Shown here: in pieces, positions 8,983-17,111 of the stretch
Position numbering within the stretch: the stretch's first letter is position 1
Layout: every line of letters starts with the position of its first letter
Assembly: GCF_030232585.1 (NCBI RefSeq)
Contig: NZ_JASPJX010000002.1
Coordinates: 62,001-126,000, forward strand
Length of the DNA stretch: 64,000 nucleotides
Direction of reading: 5' to 3'
Source: Corynebacterium sp. MSK008
GTDB taxonomy: Bacteria > Actinomycetota > Actinomycetes > Mycobacteriales > Mycobacteriaceae
Translations under genes and position numbers: made by a program
Notes under the pieces: model-generated
The model's input: only the letters and a program-made list of their open reading frames with translations
Told to the model about the DNA's origin: nothing
The model's database searches: none

Positions 8983-11076
8983 ATGCTGATCGCGGACCGG
9001 TACGAACTCGGCGACATCATCGGCACCGGCGGCATGTCGGACGTGTATGCCGCCACCGACGTGTCCCTCGGGCGCGAAGTTGCCGTGAAGATGCTGAAGA
9101 TCGACATGGCGCGCGACGAAAACTTCCGCGAACGCTTCCGCCGCGAAGCGCAAAACTCGGCGCGCCTGAACCACCCCAACATCGTCTCGGTCTACGACAC
9201 CGGTTCCGTGGAAACTTCCGGCGTGGACGTGCCCTACATTGTCATGGAGCTCGTCCACGGCATGAACCTGCGCGACATCGTGCGCAACGAAGGACCGCTC
9301 AGCCCCGAGCGCGCCGCGAAACTGCTGCTGCCGGTCACCCGGGCACTGCAGGCCAGCCACGACGCAGGCATCATCCACCGCGACATCAAACCCGCCAACA
9401 TCATGGTCACCAACACCGGTGCCGTGAAGGTCATGGACTTCGGCATCGCGCGTGCGCTGGATGATTCCACCTCCGCGATGACGCAAACGTCCGCCGTCAT
9501 CGGCACCGCGCAGTACCTCTCCCCCGAGCAGGCCCGCGGCAAGGCCGCCGACGCGCGCAGCGACATCTACGCGCTCGGCTGCGTGATGTACGAAGCCGTC
9601 ACCGGCGTGCCGCCCTTCGAGGGCGAATCCCCCTTCGCCGTGGCCTACCAGCACGTCCAGGAAGACCCGGTGCCGCCGTCCGAGCGCATCAACGCGCCGC
9701 TGTCGGACAACGAAGCCGTCAACGTCGACTCCGTCATCCTCACCGCGATGGCGAAACACCCCGCCGACCGGTACCAGACCGCCGACGAGATGGGCGCGGA
9801 CCTCGCGCTTTTGGAGCGCGGCAGCGTCACCACCGCCGCCCGCAACCACCTCGCCGCCGCGGAACACGACGCGGGCTCCCACGCCATGGACGCGCAGTAC
9901 CCGCCGTCCCAGGACCACACCGCCGTGGTTGGGGATGTGGTGCGCGAACCTGTGGTGCGTCGAGAAGCATCCGCTTCCTCCGGGCACACGCGCTACGCCG
10001 ACCACCGCGCCGCCAACGAAAAAACCTCCTCCAACTGGCTGAAGTGGCTCTCCGCGCTGCTGGGCCTGTTGCTCGCCGCCGCGGTGTGCTGGTTCGTCTA
10101 CGACTACTTCTCCGTGAACAAGGACAACAACGACCCGGCCATCACCCAAGAGGAAATGGTCCCCGTGCCCGAACTCGCGGACATGCCGCGCAACGACGCC
10201 GTCCGCGAACTCGAACACCTCGGCTTTTCCGTCTCCGTCATGGAAGAACCCAGCCCCGACATCAAACGCGGCAACGTGATCTCCACCAACCCCGCCGCCG
10301 GCTCCGAGCTCAAGCGCGGCACCCAGATCACCCTGACCGTCTCCTCCGGCAAGGAGATGACGGACGTGCCGGACGTGACCAACCTGACCGCCGAAGAAGC
10401 CATCGAAGAGCTGAAGAAGGCCGGGCTGGAGCTCAACCCCAACGTGCGCCGCGAATCCAGCGCCAACATCGACGAAGGCATCATCCTGTCCCAGCAGCCC
10501 GCCGGCGGCACCCAGATTGCCAAGGGCTCGCGCATCGCCATCACCGTCTCCTCCGGGCCGGAGATGGTGCAGGTGCCGTCCCTGGTTGGGCTGAACGTCG
10601 AGCAGGCCACCGCCACCCTGTCCTCCCTGCAGCTGCGCTCCACCGTCACCAGCGTGGACTCGCAGAAACCGGAGGGCCAGGTGCTCGCCGTCGCCGGTGA
10701 AAACACCGACGTGGAATCCGGCACCACCATCGAGCTGCGCGTGTCCAACGGCATGCTCATGAACATGCCGGAAATCACCCGCCAAAGCCCCGAGGAAGCC
10801 GAGAAGGCGCTCCGCGACGCCGGCTGGAACGGCCGCTTCGTACCCGGCCCGACGGTGCCCACCGGCGCGCTTGTGGACGACGGCCTGATCGGCCACCAGG
10901 AAGTCGCCGCCGGCGAAACCATCCGCAAGGACCAAGCCATCGGCTACAACCTGTGGAAGTTCGACGCTGGCAAACTCATCCCGCAGAATAACGCGGCCGC
11001 GCCGCAGGCTGATACAGTTCAACCCCAGAACGCGAACAACGCGCTGCGGAATGTGCAGCGCGGGCTCGGGCTTTAG
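8983..11076 (+). CDS. pknB: PknB, PASTA-domain serine/threonine protein kinase
   Basis: This 697-residue protein has a kinase domain at about residues 1-275 (GTGGMSDV, K36 in VAVKML, HRDIKPAN, DFG). The activation loop carries the Thr pair typical of PknB (MTQTSAVIGTAQY). A juxtamembrane stretch, one transmembrane helix (about 350-368) and four PASTA repeats follow, the first beginning near VPELADMPRNDAV. PASTA repeats sense muropeptides or lipid II at the growth zone. Known targets of the family encoded here include FhaA, FhaB, CwlM, MurJ, RodA-PbpA partners and CrgA. Last member of the overlapping operon; crgA starts 48 bases downstream. Confidence 0.97.
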   Translation: MLIADRYELGDIIGTGGMSDVYAATDVSLGREVAVKMLKIDMARDENFRERFRREAQNSARLNHPNIVSVYDTGSVETSGVDVPYIVMELVHGMNLRDIVRNEGPLSPERAAKLLLPVTRALQASHDAGIIHRDIKPANIMVTNTGAVKVMDFGIARALDDSTSAMTQTSAVIGTAQYLSPEQARGKAADARSDIYALGCVMYEAVTGVPPFEGESPFAVAYQHVQEDPVPPSERINAPLSDNEAVNVDSVILTAMAKHPADRYQTADEMGADLALLERGSVTTAARNHLAAAEHDAGSHAMDAQYPPSQDHTAVVGDVVREPVVRREASASSGHTRYADHRAANEKTSSNWLKWLSALLGLLLAAAVCWFVYDYFSVNKDNNDPAITQEEMVPVPELADMPRNDAVRELEHLGFSVSVMEEPSPDIKRGNVISTNPAAGSELKRGTQITLTVSSGKEMTDVPDVTNLTAEEAIEELKKAGLELNPNVRRESSANIDEGIILSQQPAGGTQIAKGSRIAITVSSGPEMVQVPSLVGLNVEQATATLSSLQLRSTVTSVDSQKPEGQVLAVAGENTDVESGTTIELRVSNGMLMNMPEITRQSPEEAEKALRDAGWNGRFVPGPTVPTGALVDDGLIGHQEVAAGETIRKDQAIGYNLWKFDAGKLIPQNNAAAPQADTVQPQNANNALRNVQRGLGL

Positions 11077-11124
11077 ACGTCGATAAGCACGACGCATTGG
11101 CCCGCACACACCAAGGGAGCGCAC

Positions 11125-11400
11125 ATGCCTAAAGCAAAAGTAACCAAAGACCCCATCCGCCCAGCTAGCAGCACCTCCGCCGGCACCACGCGCACGCCGG
11201 TGAAGGTCAACACCGGCGGCACCCCGATCTGGTACAAGGTGATCATGTTCGGGCTGATGATCTTCGGCTTGGCCTGGCTGATCCTCTACTACCTCGCTGG
11301 CGACCAGCTTGCGTGGCTCGGGCAGCTCGGGCCGTGGAACTACGCCATCGGCTTTTCGGGCATGATCCTCGGTCTGCTGATGACCATGGGTTGGCGGTAG
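11125..11400 (+). CDS. crgA: CrgA, cell division membrane protein
   Basis: This 91-residue protein has a basic, Ser/Thr-rich N-terminus and two transmembrane helices (about residues 39-58, KVIMFGLMIFGLAWLILYYL, and 70-90). That is the layout of CrgA, which bridges FtsZ, FtsQ, FtsI and other septal proteins in actinobacteria. GGGAG lies about 8 bases before the ATG. It follows pknB after 48 bases and is followed by a strong hairpin at 11436, so it may be cotranscribed with the kinase operon and end it. Confidence 0.93.
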   Translation: MPKAKVTKDPIRPASSTSAGTTRTPVKVNTGGTPIWYKVIMFGLMIFGLAWLILYYLAGDQLAWLGQLGPWNYAIGFSGMILGLLMTMGWR

Positions 11401-11435
11401 TTCTTCTTCGGGGGTTTTGAGTTGGGGGTTGTGTG

Positions 11436-11477
11436 AAATCGGATTGTGGCAAATATTTGCCACAATCCGATTTTTGC
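11436..11477 (+). terminator. Rho-independent terminator after crgA; 38-base perfect palindrome
   Basis: Bases 11436-11473 form an uninterrupted perfect palindrome (19-base arms meeting at the central ATAT) followed by a T run (TTTTT, 11471-11475). It sits 36 bases after crgA. As RNA it gives a long hairpin with a minimal loop, so termination of the fhaA-crgA operon is the simplest role. The lack of a loop is unusual. Confidence 0.8.
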
Positions 11478-11791
11478 TTTGGCGGGGGTTCGAGGCTGAA
11501 CGCATTCCTAGAGGGACCTGAGAAGCCGATTTATGCGACACATCACTGTATTTAAATAGCGCGATAGATTGCGCCGGGGTTTTACCCACAAATAACAGTA
11601 TTAATACTGGTGAGCTGGCTTTCGCGACATGTCAATTACTTTAGTTTGACCCCGGATTGGGTGGATTGTTCAACAATATTATGACTCTTCCTTGGCAAGT
11701 GACTAGGTGTTATATGAGAGCTCCTCGCTGACAGCCTGAAGAGCCCGCCCCTAGAAAAATCCCACAATTGTTTCCCCGAAAGGAACGCCAA
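11478..11791 (+). promoter_or_regulatory. Gene-free upstream region with two short palindromes
   Basis: This 314-base AT-richer gap precedes the secreted-protein gene at 11792. It holds a perfect 14-base palindrome CAGTATTAATACTG at 11596-11609 and a 13-base palindrome ATTGTTCAACAAT at 11665-11677. The second contains, on the minus strand, the 12-mer GTTGAACAATCC that also occurs upstream of the secreted protease at 38804. These are candidate operators. No convincing sigma-factor hexamer pair could be fixed. Confidence 0.4.
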
Positions 11792-13201
11792 ATGCGCGCA
11801 TTCCGCATCGCTGGTGCCGCCAAGGCCGCGATCGCAGCCGTCGCCGCTGTCGCAATCGCAGGCTCCGGCATCACCGCCACCGCCCAGACCTTCGAAGAGT
11901 CCTACCCGGAGACCCCGGCAACCAACTCCGCGCTGCCGATCATCCACACCTACCGCGGCTCGGATCACCTGAAGGCGAACATCCTCAACCCGCGCCCGGT
12001 GTGCAACTCCACCGAGGACTACCGCACCATCGTGTACAAGGTGAAGGACAACTTCCTGCCGGTGGGCACCATCTCCACCACCAACCTGTCCGACAGTGCC
12101 ATCCCGCTGTCCCAGGACCTGTCCCGCACCCAGACCATCTCCGCCTCCGTCAACGGCTCCAAGACCGAGACTCTGACGCTCGGCGGCTCCGGCTCGAAGG
12201 ACGGCCTTCAGGGCAACATCGGCTACTCCCTGGCCAAGTCCCTGGGCTGGGACGTCTCCGGCTCCCTGTCCTGGTCCGTCGGCCAGAAGATCGGCCCGTA
12301 CGACGTGCCGGCCGGCAACACCGGCGAGGCCACCTACGGCTTCCGCACCGTCACCATGACCGGCACCCAGCAGCGCTGCCGCCCGAACGGCACCTGGGCT
12401 ACCCCGACCGCCTGGATCGCCAACATGCCGATCAAGAACGAGGTCCGCGTCAAGAACTACTCCACCCCGGCCGGCTCCTGGGCGCCGAACAAGGGCGCAC
12501 AGGTCACCGACACCGTGGAGAACCCGAACCCGGCGTACAACGAGGACGTCAAGAAGATCGAGACGGGTGCAAACCTTGACGACGTCACCGTGGTCGACAA
12601 CGACGAAGCCACCGACGTGACCAACAACGACATCGCGAACGAGGGCGCAGAGGTCATCAACGAGGTCGAGGAAAAGGCTGCTGACGAGGTCAACGAAGTC
12701 GTCGATAAGCAGGCAGATGCCCAGCGCGACCTGGACCTCCAGCCGTACTTCACCACCTCCTCCTGGAAGGTGCCGGGCGCCGCTGGCTCCGTCGCACTGC
12801 GCGTGAAGAACACCGGCGCGAAGCGCTACTGGGGCGAATTCCCGGCCCTGACCTTCCGCGTCGAGGTCGGCACCGAGGCAGGCCCGGAGGGCGTTGACCG
12901 CCTGATCACCACCACCCAGTACAACGGCACCCACATCCGCGACCTGGGCTACGACTTCGACCGCGGCATCCGCACCTTCGAGGTCACCCTGTCCAACCCG
13001 ATCCTCGCCGGCGACGAGATGCTGCTGGGCGCCTTCTCCTTCGGCGACGGCAAGACCAAGGAAGGCCGCCTGTACAACTACATGAAAGTCACCCAGACCG
13101 GCCGCCTCGCAGGCGACACCTCGTTCTACAACGACCAGGACGTGGACTCCCGCGACGTGACCGTCTCCGACTTCGGCAAGAAGATCCGCGGCGTGTTCTA
13201 A
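11792..13201 (+). CDS. Secreted protein of unknown function, possibly pore-forming-like
   Basis: This 469-residue protein has a Sec signal peptide (about residues 1-33, cleavage after ATA or TAQ). I do not recognise the family. About residues 95-175 form a Ser/Thr/Gly-rich alternating segment (TISASVNGSKTETLTLGGSG through SGSLSWSVGQKIG). This resembles the amphipathic strand region of aerolysin/ETX-type beta pore-formers; it is an impression, not a match. About residues 250-310 are acidic and probably helical (EVEEKAADEVNEVVDKQADA), and the rest looks beta-rich. There is no C-terminal membrane anchor. ATG 11792 is chosen over upstream in-frame codons because AAAGGA precedes it and the signal peptide starts there. 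It appears to be monocistronic, with a terminator at 13225. Confidence 0.8.
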   Translation: MRAFRIAGAAKAAIAAVAAVAIAGSGITATAQTFEESYPETPATNSALPIIHTYRGSDHLKANILNPRPVCNSTEDYRTIVYKVKDNFLPVGTISTTNLSDSAIPLSQDLSRTQTISASVNGSKTETLTLGGSGSKDGLQGNIGYSLAKSLGWDVSGSLSWSVGQKIGPYDVPAGNTGEATYGFRTVTMTGTQQRCRPNGTWATPTAWIANMPIKNEVRVKNYSTPAGSWAPNKGAQVTDTVENPNPAYNEDVKKIETGANLDDVTVVDNDEATDVTNNDIANEGAEVINEVEEKAADEVNEVVDKQADAQRDLDLQPYFTTSSWKVPGAAGSVALRVKNTGAKRYWGEFPALTFRVEVGTEAGPEGVDRLITTTQYNGTHIRDLGYDFDRGIRTFEVTLSNPILAGDEMLLGAFSFGDGKTKEGRLYNYMKVTQTGRLAGDTSFYNDQDVDSRDVTVSDFGKKIRGVF

Positions 13202-13224
13202 AACACTGCTGAATAGCACGAAAA

Positions 13225-13259
13225 CCCGTTGAGTCTGTTGCGGACTCAACGGGCTTTTT
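13225..13259. terminator. Bidirectional terminator between the secreted protein and katA
   Basis: The stem CCCGTTGAGTC (13225-13235) pairs with GACTCAACGGG (13243-13253) around a 7-base loop, with CTTTTTG after it on the + strand and an A run before it (T run on the minus strand). It can end both converging transcripts. Confidence 0.85.
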
Positions 13260-13270
13260 GCGTTTGGCGC

Positions 13271-14836
13271 TTACTTCTCCTGCTCAGCGCGCTTCTTGGC
13301 GAAAGACTCGCGTACCTTCGTCTCCAGGTCAGCGTCGACCTTGCCCCAGTACTCGTACACGCGCTCCTCGACGTCCTTGTGCTTAATCGCCATCATCTTG
13401 TTGGTGATGTTGTGGACGAAACGCTCCTTCGCCGCGTCGTCGAAGACGTCGCGGTAGAGCGTGCCAGCCTGGCCGAAATCGTCGTCCTCGGCGTGCTTGA
13501 CATACGCCTCGCGCACCAGGTCAGTGCCCTCCGGATCCGGATTGACGTAGAGGTTCTCCGCCTGGCCGTAGTCGGTGAAGTTGGAGGAGGAATCCTCGTT
13601 GTTGTCCAGGTAGCCGGCGCCCTTCTCGGTGCGGTTGGGCACGTAGTTCGGCTCGTTCTCCTCGTTGAAGAAGTAGGCCATGTTGCCGCGCTCGGAGTAG
13701 GTGTTCACGTCGTTGAGCGGGCGGTTGACCGGCAGATCCTTGTAGTTCGCGCCGATGCGGTGGCGCTGCTGGTCCGAGTACGCGAACACGCGGGCCTGCA
13801 GCATGCGGTCCGGCGACAGGCCCACGCCCGGCACCAGGTTCGCCGGGTCGAGCGCGAGCTGCTCAATCTGCGCGTGGTAGTTCTTCGGGTTGCGGTTGAG
13901 CACGAAGTAGCCCACCGGGATCAGCGGGTAGTCCTTCTGCGACCACGTCTTGGTCAGGTCGAACGGGTTGAAGCGGTAATCTTTCGCCTCCTCGAACGGC
14001 ATGATCTGCACCTTGACGTCCCAAATCGGGTAGTCGCCGTCCGCGATGGCGTTGAACAGATCCGCACGCTGGAAGTCCGGGTCGGTGCCGGCCTTCTCGG
14101 TGGCCTCCTCATCGGTGAAGCACTCCCAGCCCTGGCGGGTCTTGAAGTGGTACTTCACCCACACCGGAGTGCCCTCCTCGTTGATCCACTGGAAAGTGTG
14201 GGAGCCGAAACCGTCCTGGTGGCGCGACGTCTTCGGGGTGCCACGGTCGCCCATCAGGTAGGTCACCTGGTGCGCGGACTCCGGCGTGCGGGTCCAGAAA
14301 TCCCACTGCATCTCGTCATCGCGCAGGCCCGAGTTGGGCTGGCGCTTCTGGGAGTGGATGAAGTCCGGGAACTTAATGCCGTCGCGCAGGAAGAACGTCG
14401 GGGTGTTGTTACCCACGATGTCGTAGTTGCCGTCCTCCGTGTAAAAACGCAGCGCGAAACCGTGCACGTCGCGCCACGTATCCGGGGAACCAGCCTCGCC
14501 CGCCACGGTGGAAAAACGCGCCGCCATCGGGGTGACGGTGCCCGGCTGGAACAGCTTCGCCTTCGTGTACTTGGACACGTCCTCCGTGATGTGCAGCTCG
14601 CCGAAGGCGCCGTGGCCCTTCGCGTGCGGGATGCGCTCAGGCACGTTCTCCCTGTTGAAGTGCGCCAGTTTTTCCATCATGTGGACGTCGTTAAGCACAT
14701 TGGCTCCCTGGCGCCCCTGAGTGACCGAAATGTGCTCCGAGGCGACCGGCTGCCCGCCCAGCTCGGTGGTGCGGCCCTTGCCTGCGGGGCGCTCGCCCCT
14801 GGAGACGATCTCTTCCGCCTTGCTCTGATCAGCCAT
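13271..14836 (-). CDS. katA: KatA, heme catalase
   Basis: This 521-residue clade-type monofunctional catalase converts hydrogen peroxide to water and oxygen. The distal histidine is H71 in VPERIPHAKGHGAFG, and the proximal heme-ligand tyrosine is in RVFAYSDQQRHRIGANY. The family NADPH/heme regions such as NTPTFFLRDGIKFPDF are intact, and the length is typical of small-subunit catalases. AAGGAGTG lies 5-8 bases before the ATG. The gene is transcribed alone, convergent with the secreted-protein gene. No clear OxyR or RosR site was identified. Confidence 0.97.
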   Translation of the reverse strand: MADQSKAEEIVSRGERPAGKGRTTELGGQPVASEHISVTQGRQGANVLNDVHMMEKLAHFNRENVPERIPHAKGHGAFGELHITEDVSKYTKAKLFQPGTVTPMAARFSTVAGEAGSPDTWRDVHGFALRFYTEDGNYDIVGNNTPTFFLRDGIKFPDFIHSQKRQPNSGLRDDEMQWDFWTRTPESAHQVTYLMGDRGTPKTSRHQDGFGSHTFQWINEEGTPVWVKYHFKTRQGWECFTDEEATEKAGTDPDFQRADLFNAIADGDYPIWDVKVQIMPFEEAKDYRFNPFDLTKTWSQKDYPLIPVGYFVLNRNPKNYHAQIEQLALDPANLVPGVGLSPDRMLQARVFAYSDQQRHRIGANYKDLPVNRPLNDVNTYSERGNMAYFFNEENEPNYVPNRTEKGAGYLDNNEDSSSNFTDYGQAENLYVNPDPEGTDLVREAYVKHAEDDDFGQAGTLYRDVFDDAAKERFVHNITNKMMAIKHKDVEERVYEYWGKVDADLETKVRESFAKKRAEQEK

Positions 14837-14909
14837 TGCTCACTCCTTGAATCGTTGGTTGCGTACGTCCCCACCCTAGGCATTTTCACGGGCGCGCGAG
14901 TTTCCACGA

Positions 14910-15116
14910 CTACCGCTCCCCGAGAAGTGACTCCACCCTGCGCAATTCGTCGTAAACGTCCCGCTGGTCATAGGTGAAACCACCGGACCAGGCCAGCTCT
15001 TTCAACGCATCATCAGTTGGCTCCTCCATTCCCAAGGATTCCGCCAACTGTGCACGCAAGCTGCGTCGACGCTCTCGCAGCTCCGTATTGGTAAAGCGGC
15101 GCACCTGAAGCTTCAT
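14910..15116 (-). CDS. Small conserved hypothetical protein, 68 residues
   Basis: This short, highly charged protein is predicted helical (RFTNTELRERRRSLRAQLAE at the start, YDELRRVESLLGE at the end) and probably forms a coiled coil. The reading frame is open further upstream to 15230, but ATG 15116 is chosen because AAGGAAGG lies 8 bases before it. It has no recognisable domain, signal peptide or membrane segment. It lies between katA and the DnaA-box cluster, and the long region upstream of it (15120-15200) must hold its promoter. Confidence 0.7.
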   Translation of the reverse strand: MKLQVRRFTNTELRERRRSLRAQLAESLGMEEPTDDALKELAWSGGFTYDQRDVYDELRRVESLLGER

Positions 15117-15192
15117 CAGACTCACCTTCCTTTCTTTGGCCTTGATCTTGGTTAACGAGCTCGACACCAACTCGCCGTTGTTCGAACGATAT

Positions 15193-15363
15193 CTATCCAC
15201 ACCTGTGGATAACTCTGTGCACAACTCCACAGGGCAGTGGAATGTGCTGGTTTGCTTTCGAAAACGCCACGTTCCTTCGGCGTGTCATTTTCGCTGTTCG
15301 ACGTGTCGTTCGACGAGTTACACGCGTGTAGTTATCCACACTGTGGACAACCGCTGTGGATAA
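15193..15363. other. DnaA-box cluster away from oriC
   Basis: Within 171 gene-free bases there are three perfect TTATCCACA boxes: 15204-15212 minus strand, 15332-15340 plus, 15355-15363 minus. There are also three one-mismatch boxes: CTATCCACA 15193-15201, TTGTGCACA at 15216-15224 minus and TTGTCCACA at 15342-15350 minus. The density equals that of the two clusters flanking dnaA, but this lies about 36 kb away. By analogy it may titrate or reactivate DnaA (datA/DARS-like) or be a DnaA-regulated promoter. That role is inference. Confidence 0.75.
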
Positions 15364-15420
15364 CTTGAAAGGTCTGGTTAAAGGTCAAAAAGTGTGTCTG
15401 GAATCGGCGATTTCTGGGGC

Positions 15421-15449
15421 TTGACCTCGGCGTTTCAGGAAAATATATG
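15421..15449 (+). promoter_or_regulatory. Near-consensus promoter with no ORF downstream
   Basis: TTGACC at 15421-15426 and TATATG at 15444-15449 are separated by exactly 17 bases, the best sigma-A-like pair noticed in the window. Transcription would start near 15456 and run about 125 bases to the hairpin at 15551-15581. No open reading frame with a plausible ribosome site follows, so a small RNA is possible. The rest of the 578-base gap from 15117 to 15694 holds the DnaA-box cluster and the hairpin. Confidence 0.45.
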
Positions 15450-15540
15450 GTTCGGGAATTTCCGCCTTCCTTTCGGACTGTAAATTCTCGGTTTGCGGCG
15501 GCGATCTGGTAGAGCTTGATCACTCAGCCCGCGTGTAAAC

Positions 15541-15581
15541 CCAAAAAGAAGACCCTAGCCGGGCTTTCGCTGGCTAGGGTC
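15541..15581 (-). terminator. Terminator downstream of the rhomboid gene
   Basis: GACCCTAGCC (15551-15560) pairs with GGCTAGGGTC (15572-15581) around an 11-base loop. On the minus strand the stem is followed by TTCTTTTTGG, a proper U tract, so it terminates the rhomboid transcript. On the plus strand no U tract follows. Confidence 0.75.
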
Positions 15582-15694
15582 TCAATCAATCGTCCGAGAG
15601 GGAGGCTAGACGCCCACGATCCTCCGCGGCTCTGCGAGAGAAAGACTACCCCGCACCGTCTGGCAGATCTAGCCCTCCCCTTTGAGCGCCGTCC

Positions 15695-16363
15695 CTAGTA
15701 CACCGGCACCGTCGACGGAATCGTCAGCGCCCAGATGGCCACGCACGCCGCCGCGGCCGCGACCCCCGCTGTGATCCAGCGGGTGCGCACGTTTTCCGAG
15801 GTCAACGGCCACGCCATCACCGCCCCCGCCGCCAGGCCGCCGAGGTGCCCCCACAGCGACACACCCGGGCTGAGCAGCGTGTACGCCACGTTTACAGCCA
15901 CCAGGGCGAGTGGCGCGCGCAGGTCCGTGGAACGTCGAAAAGCAATGGCGATCAGAAGCGCCATCAGCATGTAGAGGGCGCCGGAAGCGCCGGCGGTGGG
16001 CGTCGTGAAGCTAAATGCGAGCACACTTGCCGACGCCCAAAGGACCCCCGCGACCCACGCCACCACAAACGGGCCAGAGCCAAGGAAGCGCTCCACCTCC
16101 GCACCCACCAGGACCAGCATGAACATGTTGAGGAAGAGGTGCGTGATGTCCAAATGCATGAAGCCGGCCGTGAGCGCGCGGAGGTAGCCCGCGCCGTAGA
16201 CCTCGGGGCCGTACAGGATGGTGTGGGTGCCCACCGGCGAATCCCACACCACGTCCGTGACCGAACGGGCCTGGAGCGCGGCGACCAGGAAGACGAGCGT
16301 GCAGATCGCCGTAATCGCCGTGGTGGCGGGGGCGGTGCGGGGCAGGTTGCGGAGAGTGGGCAT
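15695..16363 (-). CDS. Rhomboid-family intramembrane serine protease
   Basis: This 222-residue protein has six or seven hydrophobic helices. The catalytic dyad motifs are present: GASGA with the nucleophilic serine, and the histidine in LWGHLGGLAAG. The HLDITHLFLNM segment is the family's conserved second-helix motif. It cleaves transmembrane substrates within the membrane; its substrate is unknown. The minus-strand neighbour ppiA lies upstream, separated by a terminator, so the two are probably independent units. The same two genes are neighbours in other corynebacteria and mycobacteria. Confidence 0.92.
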   Translation of the reverse strand: MPTLRNLPRTAPATTAITAICTLVFLVAALQARSVTDVVWDSPVGTHTILYGPEVYGAGYLRALTAGFMHLDITHLFLNMFMLVLVGAEVERFLGSGPFVVAWVAGVLWASASVLAFSFTTPTAGASGALYMLMALLIAIAFRRSTDLRAPLALVAVNVAYTLLSPGVSLWGHLGGLAAGAVMAWPLTSENVRTRWITAGVAAAAACVAIWALTIPSTVPVY

Positions 16364-16377
16364 GGGATCAGGGTACG

Positions 16378-16404
16378 AAAAAGCCCCCGCACGGTGGCGG
16401 GGGC
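16378..16404 (-). terminator. Terminator after ppiA
   Basis: GCCCCCGC (16383-16390) pairs with GCGGGGGC (16397-16404) around a 6-base loop. On the minus strand it is followed by TTTTTCG. It separates ppiA from the rhomboid gene. Confidence 0.8.
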
Positions 16405-16435
16405 GCGGCGCGTGTGGCGCTTTGGCTTGTTTGGC

Positions 16436-16957
16436 TTACGCGATGTCGATGGACTCGATCACGACGTCCTCGACCGGGCGGTCCATGCGGCCGGTCTTCA
16501 CGTTCGCGATCTCGTCGACGACCTTCTTCGACGCCTCGTCGGTGACCTCGCCGAAGATGGTGTGGCGGTTGTTCAGCCACGGGGTCGCGTCGACGGTGAT
16601 GAAGAACTGGGAACCGTTCGTGCCCGGGCCAGCGTTAGCCATGGCCAGCAGGTACGGGCGGTCGAACTGCAGCTCCGGATGGAACTCGTCGGCGAACTGG
16701 AAACCCGGGCCGCCAGTGCCGGTGCCGGTCGGGTCGCCGCCCTGGATCATGAACCCCGGGATGATGCGGTGGAAAATCGCGCCGTCGTAGAACGGGCCCT
16801 CGGTGGTGCCCTTGGCGTTCTTGGCGGAGTAATCGGTGGTGCCCTGCGCCAGGCCCGTAATCGTCTCGACCGTCTTCGGCGCGTGGTTGCCGAACAGGTC
16901 GATCACGATGTCGCCGTGATTGGTGTGCAAAGTCATGGTCTGAGTCTTCTGAGTCAT
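16436..16957 (-). CDS. ppiA: PpiA, cyclophilin-type peptidyl-prolyl isomerase
   Basis: This 173-residue cytoplasmic cyclophilin catalyses proline cis-trans isomerization. Active-site motifs are FHRIIPGFMIQGGDPTGTG, the FQFADEF segment and LLAMANAGPGTNGSQFFIT, with the catalytic arginine in FHRIIP. No signal peptide is seen. The listed ATG is followed seven codons later by another ATG (MTLHTNHGDIV), which may be the real start; neither has a clear Shine-Dalgarno sequence. Conserved close to the origin in actinobacteria. Confidence 0.93.
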   Translation of the reverse strand: MTQKTQTMTLHTNHGDIVIDLFGNHAPKTVETITGLAQGTTDYSAKNAKGTTEGPFYDGAIFHRIIPGFMIQGGDPTGTGTGGPGFQFADEFHPELQFDRPYLLAMANAGPGTNGSQFFITVDATPWLNNRHTIFGEVTDEASKKVVDEIANVKTGRMDRPVEDVVIESIDIA

Positions 16958-17024
16958 GCGCTCTAGGGTACGCGGGTTCCGGCGCGCGGGGTGCGGGCGG
17001 GTGCGGGGTTGGGCTCACGGCCCT

Positions 17025-17093
17025 AAAGGTCGAGTCCGGGAGGTCGAGTACGCCCGGTTTCGGTGCCGTACTCGACCTCCGCCGCTCGACTTT
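17025..17093. repeat. Terminal inverted repeat, left copy (GTCGAG type)
   Basis: This 69-base unit contains GTCGAG (17029-17034), GGTCGAGTAC (17042-17051), then the inverted GTACTCGACC (17068-17077) and CTCGAC (17085-17090). Its reverse complement matches 18149-18216 over almost the whole length: the first 28 bases differ at one position, the last 26 at two, and only the central 10-12 bases diverge. It ends 18 bases past the stop of the enclosed gene. Confidence 0.85.
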
Positions 17094-17111
17094 CGGCGGC
17101 GTATAGCGCCC

